Shown here one piece after another: positions 32,943 to 41,838 of a stretch of DNA of 64,000 nt. Origin of the DNA: Lipingzhangella_A rawalii. GTDB lineage: Bacteria > Actinomycetota > Actinomycetes > Streptosporangiales > Streptosporangiaceae. The DNA lies in assembly GCF_031628175.1 (NCBI RefSeq), contig NZ_JAVLVT010000004.1, positions 62,001-126,000 of the forward strand. Direction: 5' to 3'. Numbering within the stretch: position 1 is the stretch's first letter; every line of letters begins with the position of its first letter. The position numbers and the translations under genes were made by a program. The notes under the pieces were generated by a model, which did no database searches, had not been told where the DNA came from, and saw only the letters and a program-made list of their open reading frames with translations.

Positions 32943-32979
32943 CCGGGTTCGGGCGCGGTCCTGTCGCGCCCGAACCCGG
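32943..32979 (+). terminator. Perfect 15-bp hairpin between the precursor and biosynthetic genes (attenuator)
   Basis: CCGGGTTCGGGCGCG (32943-32957) and CGCGCCCGAACCCGG (32965-32979) are exact inverted repeats around a seven-base loop. The hairpin begins 13 bases after the precursor stop and ends 34 bases before the next ATG, all genes pointing the same way. In RiPP operons such partial terminators raise precursor mRNA over enzyme mRNA or stabilise its 3' end; that role is inferred. Confidence 0.85.
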
Positions 32980-33013
32980 CTGGTGTCCATTGTTACGTGA
33001 AAGTGACGGTGCC

Positions 33014-33817
33014 ATGAGTGGCGACTACGGGCTGTGCTGGAGTCCGGGAACGTCCCGCATCCCGCACGGTGACGGCTGGCTGGTGCACACCCCCGACGGA
33101 GAATTCCTGGAGCTGGAGCCCGAGCCGGGGCGGGAACACGTACTGCGTCGGCTGCTCACCGATCCCCCCACCAACGCGGAGGCCGACGCAGAGACGCGCG
33201 AGCTGTTGGCGGCCTTGGGCGAGCACGGGCTGGTGCGTGCTGCCACCCCGCCCCGCCAGGCACGGGTGGGTCTCACCGGGCAGGGGCCGCTACGCGCGGC
33301 CGTGGCGCGGCTGCTGGCCGACGATGGGGCACAGGTGGTCCCGCTGGCCGACACCCAGACGCGACAGCTGCGGGAGGTCGATCTGCTGGTGGCCTGTGCC
33401 GAGCAGCTGCCGGACCGACTCTGGTGCGAGCTGGACGAACGCTGTGCCGAGCTCGGGCTGCCCTGGCACCGCGCACACGGCGAAGGGCGGCGCTACTTCG
33501 TAGGGCCCCTCACCGACGGCCCGACCACGGCTCGTTATGGCGACCTACGGCTGCGGCGCCTGGCCGCCAGCCAGAATCCCGAGGAGCTGCACGCCCTGTG
33601 GGCCTGGCTGGACGCGGGTAATGAGCCCACTCCCCACCACGACCCGGCCGGGGCCACACTCGCCGCCGCGCTCCTGGTGGCCGACATCCGGGCGTGGCGC
33701 GAGGGGCGGACTCCCCCCGGCCGGAATGTCCAGTTCGGGGTGGACACCGAGGACGGAGAGGTGCGTCGGCATCCGGTCCTGCCCATACCGGCCGACCTGA
33801 TGCGGGAGGCACCGTGA
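33014..33817 (+). CDS. RRE/E1-like TOMM leader-peptide-binding protein
   Basis: A 267-residue protein. Residues ~15-74 look like a RiPP recognition element, a winged-helix-type leader-binding fold (VLRRLLTDPP, ELLAALGEHGLV). Residues ~84-165 form a Rossmann/E1-like segment (ARVGLTGQGPLRAAVARLL, EVDLLVACAEQL), then GPLTDGPTTARYGDLRLRR. In ThiF/E1-type partners the latter region usually carries zinc cysteines (TxCYxC); here they are Arg174 and Asp177, so the zinc site seems lost. The expected role is binding the precursor and activating a YcaO enzyme. ATG at 33014 is preferred to TTG at 32990. Its stop overlaps the next GTG (GTGA). Confidence 0.75.
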   Translation: MSGDYGLCWSPGTSRIPHGDGWLVHTPDGEFLELEPEPGREHVLRRLLTDPPTNAEADAETRELLAALGEHGLVRAATPPRQARVGLTGQGPLRAAVARLLADDGAQVVPLADTQTRQLREVDLLVACAEQLPDRLWCELDERCAELGLPWHRAHGEGRRYFVGPLTDGPTTARYGDLRLRRLAASQNPEELHALWAWLDAGNEPTPHHDPAGATLAAALLVADIRAWREGRTPPGRNVQFGVDTEDGEVRRHPVLPIPADLMREAP

Positions 33818-36800
33818 CCGAGACCCTGGCAGCAGTACCGGACAGTGTGCGGTCACTGGCGGATCTTGCCGACAGCCACCGGATCGCGACAACCGTGACC
33901 ATGCGGGACGGTGTTGCGCTGTACACCCAGGTTGTGATGCCGGCCCGGTGTCCCGCCGCGGCGGTGGTGATCCGTACCCCATACGGATGTTCCTCCGCTG
34001 CCGCGGAGACGGCCGTGTTGGTCGCGGCCGGGTTCGCTGTCGTCGTGCAGGACCTGCGTGGCCGCGGCGACTCTGGGGGCTGGTTTCGCCTGGGCGCGGA
34101 TGAACGGAACGACGGGGTGGACACCCTGGACTGGGTGCAGGCACAGTCCTGGTGCGACGGGACGGTGTTTCTCGCGGGCACCGGCTACGCCGCGTTCGCC
34201 GCCTGGTGTGCGGCCGAACACTCCGCGGTGGCCGGCATTGCCAGTCGCCAACCGTGGCCAGCCCTCGGGCCGCCCCGGCTGGATGAGCAACTATGGTGGT
34301 ACACGGACATACTCGGACCCGCCGGTGCGCACGGACGCTGTGCGCTCGGAACGTACGAGCGGACTCTCGCCGAGCAGCCACAACTGTACACGTGGCACCA
34401 CGCACGGGACCTGCCCGAGCACTGGCCGTACCCCCTTCCCTCCTGGCCACCGCGGCCCAGTAGTCAGCACGCCGCCGCACGATTGTTGGCCCGCCGGGTG
34501 CGCCACTCCCGCCTACCCAGTCTGCACCTGGGCAGCTGGCTGTGCCGCACCGCCGGAACAACCCTACGCCTGGCCGCACTGGCCCGACACGGCCGAGAGG
34601 AATCACCAAGCCCGGCGCAGGGACACACCGCCGACGCTTCCAGAACCGAAACCGCATCCCCACCCCCGGAGTGGCCACGCGGCACCGGTGCCGCCCCAGG
34701 CGAGGCGATCACCACGGACACGGTGATGGGCGCCTGGGCGGATCCGGTCACGCACCGGCTCCAGGAGGACTGTGCCCTGGACGTTCCCGCAATGCCGGAC
34801 CCGAACCTGGTGCTGTGCTCCTGGCTGGAGGCACGCCGCGCCGGCCGGCCCTGGCGGGAGTCCCGCCGCTGTCTGGTACTCGGAGTGAACCGGTGGGTCG
34901 ACACCGACCCGGTGTTGTTGCGCCAGGCCCGCAGCATCGCGCACCTGGCCCCCTTCCCGGGGGCTCCCACCCGCGTCTGCCACGACCCAACAGACCCCTA
35001 TCCCGCACTGCCGCACTCTGCGGACCTCAGCACGCTGGACCACCGTGTGGACGTGCTGCGCCTGGAGGTACCCGACGCTCCTCCCTGGATCGGGGCGGCC
35101 ACGCTGACCGTGGGGCTGGGCACGGATTGCTCCGTGGAGGTCGTCGCCACACTGGTGCAGCGGCACGCCGACGGGCGCCGCACCGTACTGGCAGACGCCA
35201 CCACTCCCCTGACTGCCGGGACCCACCGCGCCGAGTTCCGCCTCTCCCCCGTGGCTGTGGCCGTGCCTGCGGGCCAGCGGCTGGAGGTGGAGGTGACCGT
35301 GGGCCGGTACCCGCATTACTGGGGTGGTGACCAGCCGACGGTACTGACACTGGAACCGGCATGCGCATCCCCGCGGCTGGACGTACCACCCCTGCCCGCA
35401 CCACCCGAGTCGGCGGCAACCGCTGTGGACCGGGGCGACGCCGAAACCGCGCGGCACGATCTGATGGTCGACGCGCGCACTGGCGTGCTGCGGTCGGTGG
35501 ATCGGATCACCCCCGAAGAGTGGTGGCCGTCGGGGCTGCATGTCTACACGGCGTCGGTGGCGGCGATCGGGGACCATCTGCCCTGGCCGGCAGACCTGGT
35601 AGCCACCGGCACCGCCTTCGACGACCCGCGGCAGGCCCGCATTAGCGCCATCGGAGAAGCCATCGAGCGCTACAGCGGCAATTTCGTTCCCGACACGCTG
35701 CGCCGCGCCAGCTACCGCGAGCTCCTGGCCGCAGGACAGCGCGCTGTGAACCCGCACGACCTGGCCCTGTACTCGGCACGTCAGTACGCCACCCCAGGTT
35801 TTCCGTTCGTGGCCGTGGAAGCCGGAACGCGCGTGCTTTGGACCGCGGGTCGAGAGCTGCATCCGCAGGTTGCGACCCGACCCGACCCATCCTCCGATCG
35901 GGACGGGACGGGTGGCCCCGGTGCCGGCGAGGCCACCGCCAGCGTGTGGGTTCCCGCCGCGTTGGTGTATCCCGACTTCGCCACCCCACCGCGCCAGCAC
36001 GAGCCGCTGACCAACTATCCGATGCTGGCCGGGATCGCCGCCGGCTCTGGTCGGAACCACGCCCAAGCCGCGGCGTTGGAGGAGATCATCGAACGCGATG
36101 CGACGGTGATCTGGTGGGCCAATGCGCTGCCGGCTCGGCCCGTGGACATCACTGGCACCAGCGCCGAGGCCGTACTGTGCCCCGACACCGCTCGCGGCCC
36201 GGGCTGGTACCGCGCGCGGGGCGCCACCGGCGAATGTGCCTACCGGGTCATCGCACTACCCACCGTGTTCGATGTGGCGGTGCTGGGCGTGCTGGTGGAC
36301 GACCCGCGTCACGACATCACCATGATCGGATTCGCGGCTCGTCCCGATCCGGCGCAGGCGGTGGGCAAGGCCCTGGCGGAAGCAGTGACCCTGCGTCGCT
36401 ACCAGCTGGGCCTTCTCGACCCCGACGGCGATATCTGGCGGCTCGCCGGTGGCGGACAGATCAACGGGGCGGTGTTCCACCCGCTGCGGGAGGACCGGCG
36501 CTACGCCGACAGCTACCGGGATGACTACCGGGATGTGGTGGACCTGGCCTGTCACGGCCAACTGTGGCTGGATCCGCGCATGCGCCGCCACCTGGGTCCG
36601 GCCACCGCGAGTAACGAGTTGGTGCATCTGACTGAGCTTCCGCACCACCACGGCGACCCCCGACAGACCTACCTGCGCCAGCTGCGCCGGCAGGGAATTC
36701 GCGCCTACGGGGTGGATCTCACAACCGCCGACGTCGCCGCGGCCGGATTCCGGGTGGAGCGGGTTGTCGCTCCCGGGGCGTACTCGAACCCACCGGCGGC

Positions 36801-36912
36801 TTTCCCTCTGTGCGGCGGTGACCGCCTGTACCACGACCCCGTGACGCTGGGGCTACGCACGCGACCCAGCCGGGAGGAGGAGCTGTGCACGGTGCCCCTA
36901 CCGCACGTGTGA
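33814..36912 (+). CDS. Degenerate CocE/X-Pro peptidase-like domain fused to a YcaO cyclodehydratase
   Basis: A 1032-residue fusion. Residues ~20-545 follow the CocE/S15 hydrolase layout (TMRDGVALYTQVVMPA, VVVQDLRGRGDSGGW, then the jelly-roll end), but the triad is gone. The nucleophile motif reads GTGYAA with Gly124 for Ser, the GWYD position is SWLC (Cys244 for Asp), and GPWxH is GAWAD (Asp310 for His). Residues ~549-1032 are a YcaO domain with ARISAIGEAIERYSG, AAALEEIIERDA and KALAEAVTLRRYQ, the ATP/Mg-binding Glu-rich helices. It probably cyclises Ser/Thr in the precursor; the pseudo-hydrolase may scaffold or bind peptide. GTG at 33814 overlaps the upstream stop. Confidence 0.85.
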   Translation: MTETLAAVPDSVRSLADLADSHRIATTVTMRDGVALYTQVVMPARCPAAAVVIRTPYGCSSAAAETAVLVAAGFAVVVQDLRGRGDSGGWFRLGADERNDGVDTLDWVQAQSWCDGTVFLAGTGYAAFAAWCAAEHSAVAGIASRQPWPALGPPRLDEQLWWYTDILGPAGAHGRCALGTYERTLAEQPQLYTWHHARDLPEHWPYPLPSWPPRPSSQHAAARLLARRVRHSRLPSLHLGSWLCRTAGTTLRLAALARHGREESPSPAQGHTADASRTETASPPPEWPRGTGAAPGEAITTDTVMGAWADPVTHRLQEDCALDVPAMPDPNLVLCSWLEARRAGRPWRESRRCLVLGVNRWVDTDPVLLRQARSIAHLAPFPGAPTRVCHDPTDPYPALPHSADLSTLDHRVDVLRLEVPDAPPWIGAATLTVGLGTDCSVEVVATLVQRHADGRRTVLADATTPLTAGTHRAEFRLSPVAVAVPAGQRLEVEVTVGRYPHYWGGDQPTVLTLEPACASPRLDVPPLPAPPESAATAVDRGDAETARHDLMVDARTGVLRSVDRITPEEWWPSGLHVYTASVAAIGDHLPWPADLVATGTAFDDPRQARISAIGEAIERYSGNFVPDTLRRASYRELLAAGQRAVNPHDLALYSARQYATPGFPFVAVEAGTRVLWTAGRELHPQVATRPDPSSDRDGTGGPGAGEATASVWVPAALVYPDFATPPRQHEPLTNYPMLAGIAAGSGRNHAQAAALEEIIERDATVIWWANALPARPVDITGTSAEAVLCPDTARGPGWYRARGATGECAYRVIALPTVFDVAVLGVLVDDPRHDITMIGFAARPDPAQAVGKALAEAVTLRRYQLGLLDPDGDIWRLAGGGQINGAVFHPLREDRRYADSYRDDYRDVVDLACHGQLWLDPRMRRHLGPATASNELVHLTELPHHHGDPRQTYLRQLRRQGIRAYGVDLTTADVAAAGFRVERVVAPGAYSNPPAAFPLCGGDRLYHDPVTLGLRTRPSREEELCTVPLPHV

Positions 36913-38219
36913 GTGCGGTCGACGATCGCTGCGGGCTCGTCCGTGAGGTACGCATGCAGCGGCTACACGGCCGGCTGTACTCCTGCTTCGCCGACCTGGC
37001 CGACGCCGACCCCTTCGGGATTGCGGCCGGCAACCCCACCGTGGCCGGCGCCGACTGGCACGATCCCGACCAGGCGCAACGCAGGGCCGTGGGGGAAGCT
37101 CTCGAGCGGTACTGCGCCACCCAGATCCCCACCGACCGGCTGGTGTGGGGCCGGTGGACGGAGCTGACGGGGGCCGTGGACCCGAACATGCAGGTGCTCT
37201 ACTCCGCCACGCAGCGAAACCGCCCCGGATTCCCGTTCACCGGGCTGCACCGCGACGCCGAGCACGCCTGGACCCGCGGCAGTGACCCGCAGGGACGCGG
37301 AGTGCTCGTACCCGCTGGCCTGGTGTGGCTGAGTCCCGGACCGCACGCCGAGTTGGCGGGGCGGCCGACCAATCTTCCGATCGCCGCCGGACTCGCCGCC
37401 GGCCCCGACCCGGCCAGCGCGGCCACCACCGCCGGGCAACGCCCGGAGCGGGCTCCGGGAGATTCGGGGGACCCCACTCGCACGGCGGCCCTGGCTGAGC
37501 TTGTGGAACGCCACGCGCTGGCCACGGCCTGGCTGGCCGGTTCCTCGTTTCCGCCCCTGTCCGGGCCGGAGCTCGGTCCCGGCCCGGTTCCGGGGGTGCG
37601 GCTGGCCTGGCACCAGGTGCCCAACCGGTGGCGGGCCCCGGTGGTGCTGTGCAGCGCGCACGGGGACGACGGAACCCTCGGCGTGGGTTGCGCCCTGAAA
37701 CCGGCTGCCGCGGATCCGGTGGCCACCGCGGCAGCCGCCTCCGCGGCCGAAGCGGTGCAGGCCCTGCACACAGTCCGGCTGGTCACAGCCGGCGTCCCCC
37801 AGTGGGAACAGCCGGTGGGGCCACTGCGGCCCCACCGGCCGGACCGGGAATACACCGCTGCCTACGCCGCGGACGGCCACGACATCACCGACCTGACCTG
37901 CCATCTCCAGCTGCTGGCCGACCCCGCCTACGCGGCCCGAGTCACCCGCCGTCTGACGTCGGGGCCCAGCACTGGCGCGCCCACCGGCCATGGCTGGTCC
38001 CCACAGCGCCAGGACCTGGAGCGTGTCCTGCGCGCCGATGGCCTCACCCCGATCACCGTCGACGTCACCACCAGCGATGTCTCCACACTCGACATGCGTG
38101 TACTTCGCGTGCTTGTCCCCGGGCTCCGTTCCACCACGCCCGGGGCTTTCCCCCAACTCATGGATGGTATTGACCCGCTACCCGCCACGATCGAGGCCAC
38201 AGTGATCCCCCTTGCTTGA
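36885..38219 (+). CDS. YcaO-family protein, second copy
   Basis: A 444-residue YcaO protein. The ATP-binding helices are kept: QAQRRAVGEALERYCA, then AALAELVERHALATAW, then ATAAAASAAEAVQALH. A Gly/Pro/Arg-rich insertion (about residues 180-200) interrupts the normally compact loop before the second helix. The GTG start at 36885 lies 28 bases inside the previous gene and is preceded by GGAGGAGGAG, a very strong ribosome site. It could form a heteromer with the YcaO domain of the fusion, or be a divergent, partly inactive copy; sequence alone does not decide. Confidence 0.82.
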   Translation: MHGAPTARVSAVDDRCGLVREVRMQRLHGRLYSCFADLADADPFGIAAGNPTVAGADWHDPDQAQRRAVGEALERYCATQIPTDRLVWGRWTELTGAVDPNMQVLYSATQRNRPGFPFTGLHRDAEHAWTRGSDPQGRGVLVPAGLVWLSPGPHAELAGRPTNLPIAAGLAAGPDPASAATTAGQRPERAPGDSGDPTRTAALAELVERHALATAWLAGSSFPPLSGPELGPGPVPGVRLAWHQVPNRWRAPVVLCSAHGDDGTLGVGCALKPAAADPVATAAAASAAEAVQALHTVRLVTAGVPQWEQPVGPLRPHRPDREYTAAYAADGHDITDLTCHLQLLADPAYAARVTRRLTSGPSTGAPTGHGWSPQRQDLERVLRADGLTPITVDVTTSDVSTLDMRVLRVLVPGLRSTTPGAFPQLMDGIDPLPATIEATVIPLA

Positions 38220-39537
38220 GACCACCACCCCCACCCGGGCGCCGTGGCTGGACGACCGGCCCGGCCCGAAGCACCTGCACCACGGCACCCACCGCGCCAC
38301 CAGCCTGGAGGAGACCCACCGCCGGCTCGCCCCAATGCTGCACCGGCACGGCGTCACCCGCATCGCCGATATCACCGGGCTGGACCTGCTCGGGATCCCG
38401 GTGGCCACCGCGGTACGGCCCAATTCCCGCAGCCTGTCCGTCAGCCAGGGCAAGGGGCTGAGCTGGGAGGCCAGCTGGGCCTCGGCGGCGATGGAGGCGA
38501 TCGAGCATGACCACGCTGAACGCCCGCGGCTACCGCTGCACTTGGAATGCACCGTCGACCTGGACCGGGTGGTCGAGCCGTGGCGGCTACCCCGGCCACC
38601 CGGCCACAGCATCGACCCCGAACAGCCGCTGCTGTGGGTCCCGGGCGCGCGCGTCGCCGACGGCGCCCCGGTGTCCGTTCCGTTCGAGGCGGTGAGTCTG
38701 GACCTCACCCTGCCGCGGTCGTTCCTCGCAGGGGGAATCCACCGGGACTCCAACGGACTCGCCGGGGGGAACACCCACCTGGAGGCGGTACTGCACGCCC
38801 TGTGCGAGCTGGTGGAACGCGATGCCGCCGCACTGTGGGACCTGCGGTGCAGCTCCAAACAGGCCGCGACCCGCATCGACGCCGCCACGGTCACCGACGC
38901 GCAGGCACAGTGGATGCTTTCCGCGTTCGCCACGGCCGGGGTGGAGGTCGCCCTCTTCGACATCACCTCCGATATCGGCCTACCCACCGTGTTGTGCCAC
39001 ACGGTGGACGCCGAACCGGACCCGATCCGCCCACTACCACCCGCCGCGGGAATGGGGGCCCACCCCGTAGCCGAAGTGGCGCTCCAGCGGGCAATGACGG
39101 AGGCGGCCCAGAGCCGATTGATCGCGATCTCGGGGGCACGCGACGACCTCACCCGCGCCGAGTTCGCCGCGAGCCTCGACGTGGGGGCGGCCGTGGAGCT
39201 CCGGGACGCACTGCGGGCCACCGCCGCCCACGCCCGGCCATGGAACCCGCAGTGCGGCCAACGCAATGACAACCTCGCCGCCGACCTGGACTGGCTGCTG
39301 GCGGGACTGCGTCGGGCCGGCCTGGCCGAGCCGGTGGCTGTCGACCTCACCCGCCCCGACACCCAGATTCCGGTGGTGGCGGTGGTCGTCCCTGACCTGG
39401 AGGGGCCCGGTTCCGTCACCGGCGCCGAGACCGAACCCGGTCCCCGTGCACGGGCGCTCGCCCCGGCCCACCACAGCGAGGCCAGCGCCACGGCGGGGCT
39501 GGACGGCCCGAACCCGACCGATACGGAGGAGGCGTGA
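38212..39537 (+). CDS. YcaO-family protein, third copy, TfuA-associated (thioamidation) type
   Basis: A 441-residue YcaO. GVTRIADITGLDLLGIPVAT, SLSVSQGKGLSWEASWASA and AMEAIEHDHAER match the branch that works with TfuA; GNTHLEAVLHALCELVERDA and MTEAAQSRLIAISGARDD complete the active site. Archaeal YcaO-TfuA pairs thioamidate McrA, and bacterial pairs install thioamides in RiPPs such as thioviridamide-type products. tfuA follows immediately (TGATG overlap). The start is unclear: TTG at 38212 overlaps the preceding gene by eight bases; the first ATG (38335) would remove conserved residues little, if at all. Confidence 0.85.
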   Translation: MLETTTPTRAPWLDDRPGPKHLHHGTHRATSLEETHRRLAPMLHRHGVTRIADITGLDLLGIPVATAVRPNSRSLSVSQGKGLSWEASWASAAMEAIEHDHAERPRLPLHLECTVDLDRVVEPWRLPRPPGHSIDPEQPLLWVPGARVADGAPVSVPFEAVSLDLTLPRSFLAGGIHRDSNGLAGGNTHLEAVLHALCELVERDAAALWDLRCSSKQAATRIDAATVTDAQAQWMLSAFATAGVEVALFDITSDIGLPTVLCHTVDAEPDPIRPLPPAAGMGAHPVAEVALQRAMTEAAQSRLIAISGARDDLTRAEFAASLDVGAAVELRDALRATAAHARPWNPQCGQRNDNLAADLDWLLAGLRRAGLAEPVAVDLTRPDTQIPVVAVVVPDLEGPGSVTGAETEPGPRARALAPAHHSEASATAGLDGPNPTDTEEA

Positions 39538-40808
39538 TGTCCACCGCCGTGGTGTTCCTGGGCCCGAGTCTGTCCCGGGAACATGCTGACGAGGTTCTGG
39601 CCGGCGCCGATGTCGAGCTGCGAGGGCCCGTAGCCCAGGGGGACCTTGCCGAGCTGCTGGCACGCCCCCGCCGCCGGCGTCCGGGCTGGATCGGCATTGT
39701 CGACGGGGTGTACGAGCGGGTCCCGGCGGTATGGCACAAGGAGATCCTGTGGGCGCTGGATGAGGGCGTTTCGGTGGTGGGCGCCGCCAGCATGGGTGCG
39801 TTGCGCGCAGCCGAGCTTGCGCCGTACGGAATGCGCGGGGTGGGGGTGGTCTACGAGCAACTGCGCCGTGGCCAGCTGCGGGCCGACGACGAGGTCGCCG
39901 TGGCCCATCTGGGGTCCGAGGAGGGGTATCGCCCGGTCTCAGTGGCGTTGGTCGACATCCGGGCCACCCTCGACCATGCCGCCGAGGCAGGGATGGTCTC
40001 GCCGGAGCAGGCACGGTCCCTGTCCGATGTGGCGGCCCGGCTGCACTATCCCGAACGCACCTGGCCACAGCTGCTCGCCGCTGCGGGCACCGGGGCGGCC
40101 CCGACCGGCGGTGCGGCCGTGGCCCGGTGGCTGCGCCGGCATACGGTCAGCCGTAAAGCCGAGGATGCCGAACTACTGCTCCGCCACGCCGCTGAGGGAA
40201 CACTGCCACCATCGGAGGAACCGCAGTGGTCCTGGCGGCTGTCCCGAACCGAACAGTGGCGTACCGCCCGGCCACCCACCAGTGGCGGTAGCAGGCTGCA
40301 CGAGGCCCTGGATCTGGTGCGGCTCCGCGGTGGCTGGCCGGAGCTGGAACGCGCGGCCACCCTGCGGCTGCTGGCTGTGCAGGCACAGCGGGAACTGGGC
40401 CAGCGTCCCACCGGGGAGGGAGCCGCGGCCTGGGTGGACCAGATCCGCGCGCACGTTCCGGAGCGGGACCTGGCGGACCTGGATTCCGAGACACTCACCG
40501 AATTCGCCGCAGATCAAGCCGCGCTCGTGCAGATGTGCCAACGGCTGCCTACGGAGGTAGCCACGGCCGCCGCGGACACCCTTCGCCTCCGCGGACAGCT
40601 CGCGGACCTGCTGGAGGAGGTCAAGGCGAGCGCGGAAGCCGAACCCGAGCGACTCGACGCCCGGGCCGAGGACAAGCTGATCGCCCGCTGCGCCCACCGG
40701 GCGGGCCTGCCGGCGGACACCGACCGTACACAGTTGGCGAGCCAGCTCGGATTCTCCGGGGTGGCGGCGTTGCGCCGCGCCGTGCGCCGGCACGCCAACC
40801 AGCTGTGA
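39537..40808 (+). CDS. tfuA: TfuA-like protein, partner of YcaO in thioamidation
   Basis: A 423-residue protein with the TfuA core in its first ~170 residues: VFLGPSLSREHADEVL, GIVDGVYERVPAVWHKEILW and VVGAASMGALRAAELAPYGM. The C-terminal ~250 residues are helical, Arg/Glu/Ala-rich and not recognised. TfuA proteins are proposed to supply sulfur to, or otherwise enable, YcaO-dependent thioamide formation. ATG at 39537 follows GGAGGAGGCGTG and overlaps the YcaO stop; GTG at 39534 is an equally coupled alternative. Confidence 0.87.
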   Translation: MSTAVVFLGPSLSREHADEVLAGADVELRGPVAQGDLAELLARPRRRRPGWIGIVDGVYERVPAVWHKEILWALDEGVSVVGAASMGALRAAELAPYGMRGVGVVYEQLRRGQLRADDEVAVAHLGSEEGYRPVSVALVDIRATLDHAAEAGMVSPEQARSLSDVAARLHYPERTWPQLLAAAGTGAAPTGGAAVARWLRRHTVSRKAEDAELLLRHAAEGTLPPSEEPQWSWRLSRTEQWRTARPPTSGGSRLHEALDLVRLRGGWPELERAATLRLLAVQAQRELGQRPTGEGAAAWVDQIRAHVPERDLADLDSETLTEFAADQAALVQMCQRLPTEVATAAADTLRLRGQLADLLEEVKASAEAEPERLDARAEDKLIARCAHRAGLPADTDRTQLASQLGFSGVAALRRAVRRHANQL

Positions 40809-40836
40809 CCCGATAGGCAACAACGAGGAGAACCCG

Positions 40837-41838
40837 ATGCCGAACCCCCGCACCCCCGACCCTCGCCGCGGCCGGCGTTCCACCCTGACCGCGGCCGGCA
40901 CCGCGCTGGCCCTGGCCGCCGTGGTCGGCTGTGGCGGTGCCGACGCTACCGGCGACACCGAAGAAGACACCGCCGGCGGCGGCGAGCAGCTGGAGATCGA
41001 GAACTGCGGCGAGACCTACACCTACACCGAGACTCCACAGCGTGTGGTCACCACAGGGGTCATGGCCGCCGAGATGATGCTGGCGCTCGGGTTGGAGGAC
41101 CACATAGCCGGAACGGTGGGTGCCACCGAAATCGACGAGGAGTACGCCGAGGAGTTCGAAGAGCTACACGTGATCGCGGAAGACAGCTTCCCGCCGCCGT
41201 CTCGGGAGGTGGTCTACGAGGCCGATCCCGACATGGTTCTGAGTACCTATCCGGACGAGTACGGCGAGGACGCCCTTGGCGACCGGGGCGAGCTTGCCGA
41301 GGACGGAGTGAACTCCTACCTGTTCGCCGGCAACTGCGGGGACGGCCACGAGGCCACGATGGCGGACACCTACACCGACCTGGAGAATCTCGGTGAGATC
41401 TTCGAGGTCTCGGACCGCGCCGCGGAGCTCACCGAAGAGATGCAGGACCAGATCGCGGCAGTGGAGCCCGCCGAGGGTGACCCCGACGTGTTCATTCTCG
41501 GTGGGGGCACAGACCAGCCCGCTACCGTCAGTGCGCACAACCTCGTGGACGCGCTGGTGACCGAGGCGGGCGGGACGAACATCTTCCCGGAGGTCACTTC
41601 CTACTCCGAGGTCAGCTGGGAGGAGGTCGTGGACCGCAACCCCGACGTGATCCTCATCGAGGACCAGATGTTCGAGCCGGCGGATGACGCGATCGACTAC
41701 ATGACCAGCAGCGACGCGCTCAGCGACGTCACTGCGGTGGCGGAGGAGCACTTCGTGGTGGTGGGAGTGAACGACGTGCAGCCCGGAACGCGGATGGCCG
41801 ACACCTACGCGGAGATCGCTGCGGGACTGGAGCAGTGA
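40837..41838 (+). CDS. Fe/B12-type ABC transporter substrate-binding lipoprotein
   Basis: A 333-residue predicted lipoprotein: twin Arg/Pro N-terminus, hydrophobic segment and lipobox VVGC near residue 32. The mature part follows the FecB/BtuF two-lobe plan: NCGETYTYTETPQRVVTTGV, YEADPDMVLSTYPDEY, GGTNIFPEVTSYSEVSWEEV and NPDVILIED. It is very acidic. ATG at 40837 has GAGGAG upstream, 28 bases after tfuA, so it belongs to the same operon. The ligand is probably the metal complex of the locus product; a cofactor (for example the proposed F420-0 transporters of similar build) is an alternative. Confidence 0.85.
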   Translation: MPNPRTPDPRRGRRSTLTAAGTALALAAVVGCGGADATGDTEEDTAGGGEQLEIENCGETYTYTETPQRVVTTGVMAAEMMLALGLEDHIAGTVGATEIDEEYAEEFEELHVIAEDSFPPPSREVVYEADPDMVLSTYPDEYGEDALGDRGELAEDGVNSYLFAGNCGDGHEATMADTYTDLENLGEIFEVSDRAAELTEEMQDQIAAVEPAEGDPDVFILGGGTDQPATVSAHNLVDALVTEAGGTNIFPEVTSYSEVSWEEVVDRNPDVILIEDQMFEPADDAIDYMTSSDALSDVTAVAEEHFVVVGVNDVQPGTRMADTYAEIAAGLEQ

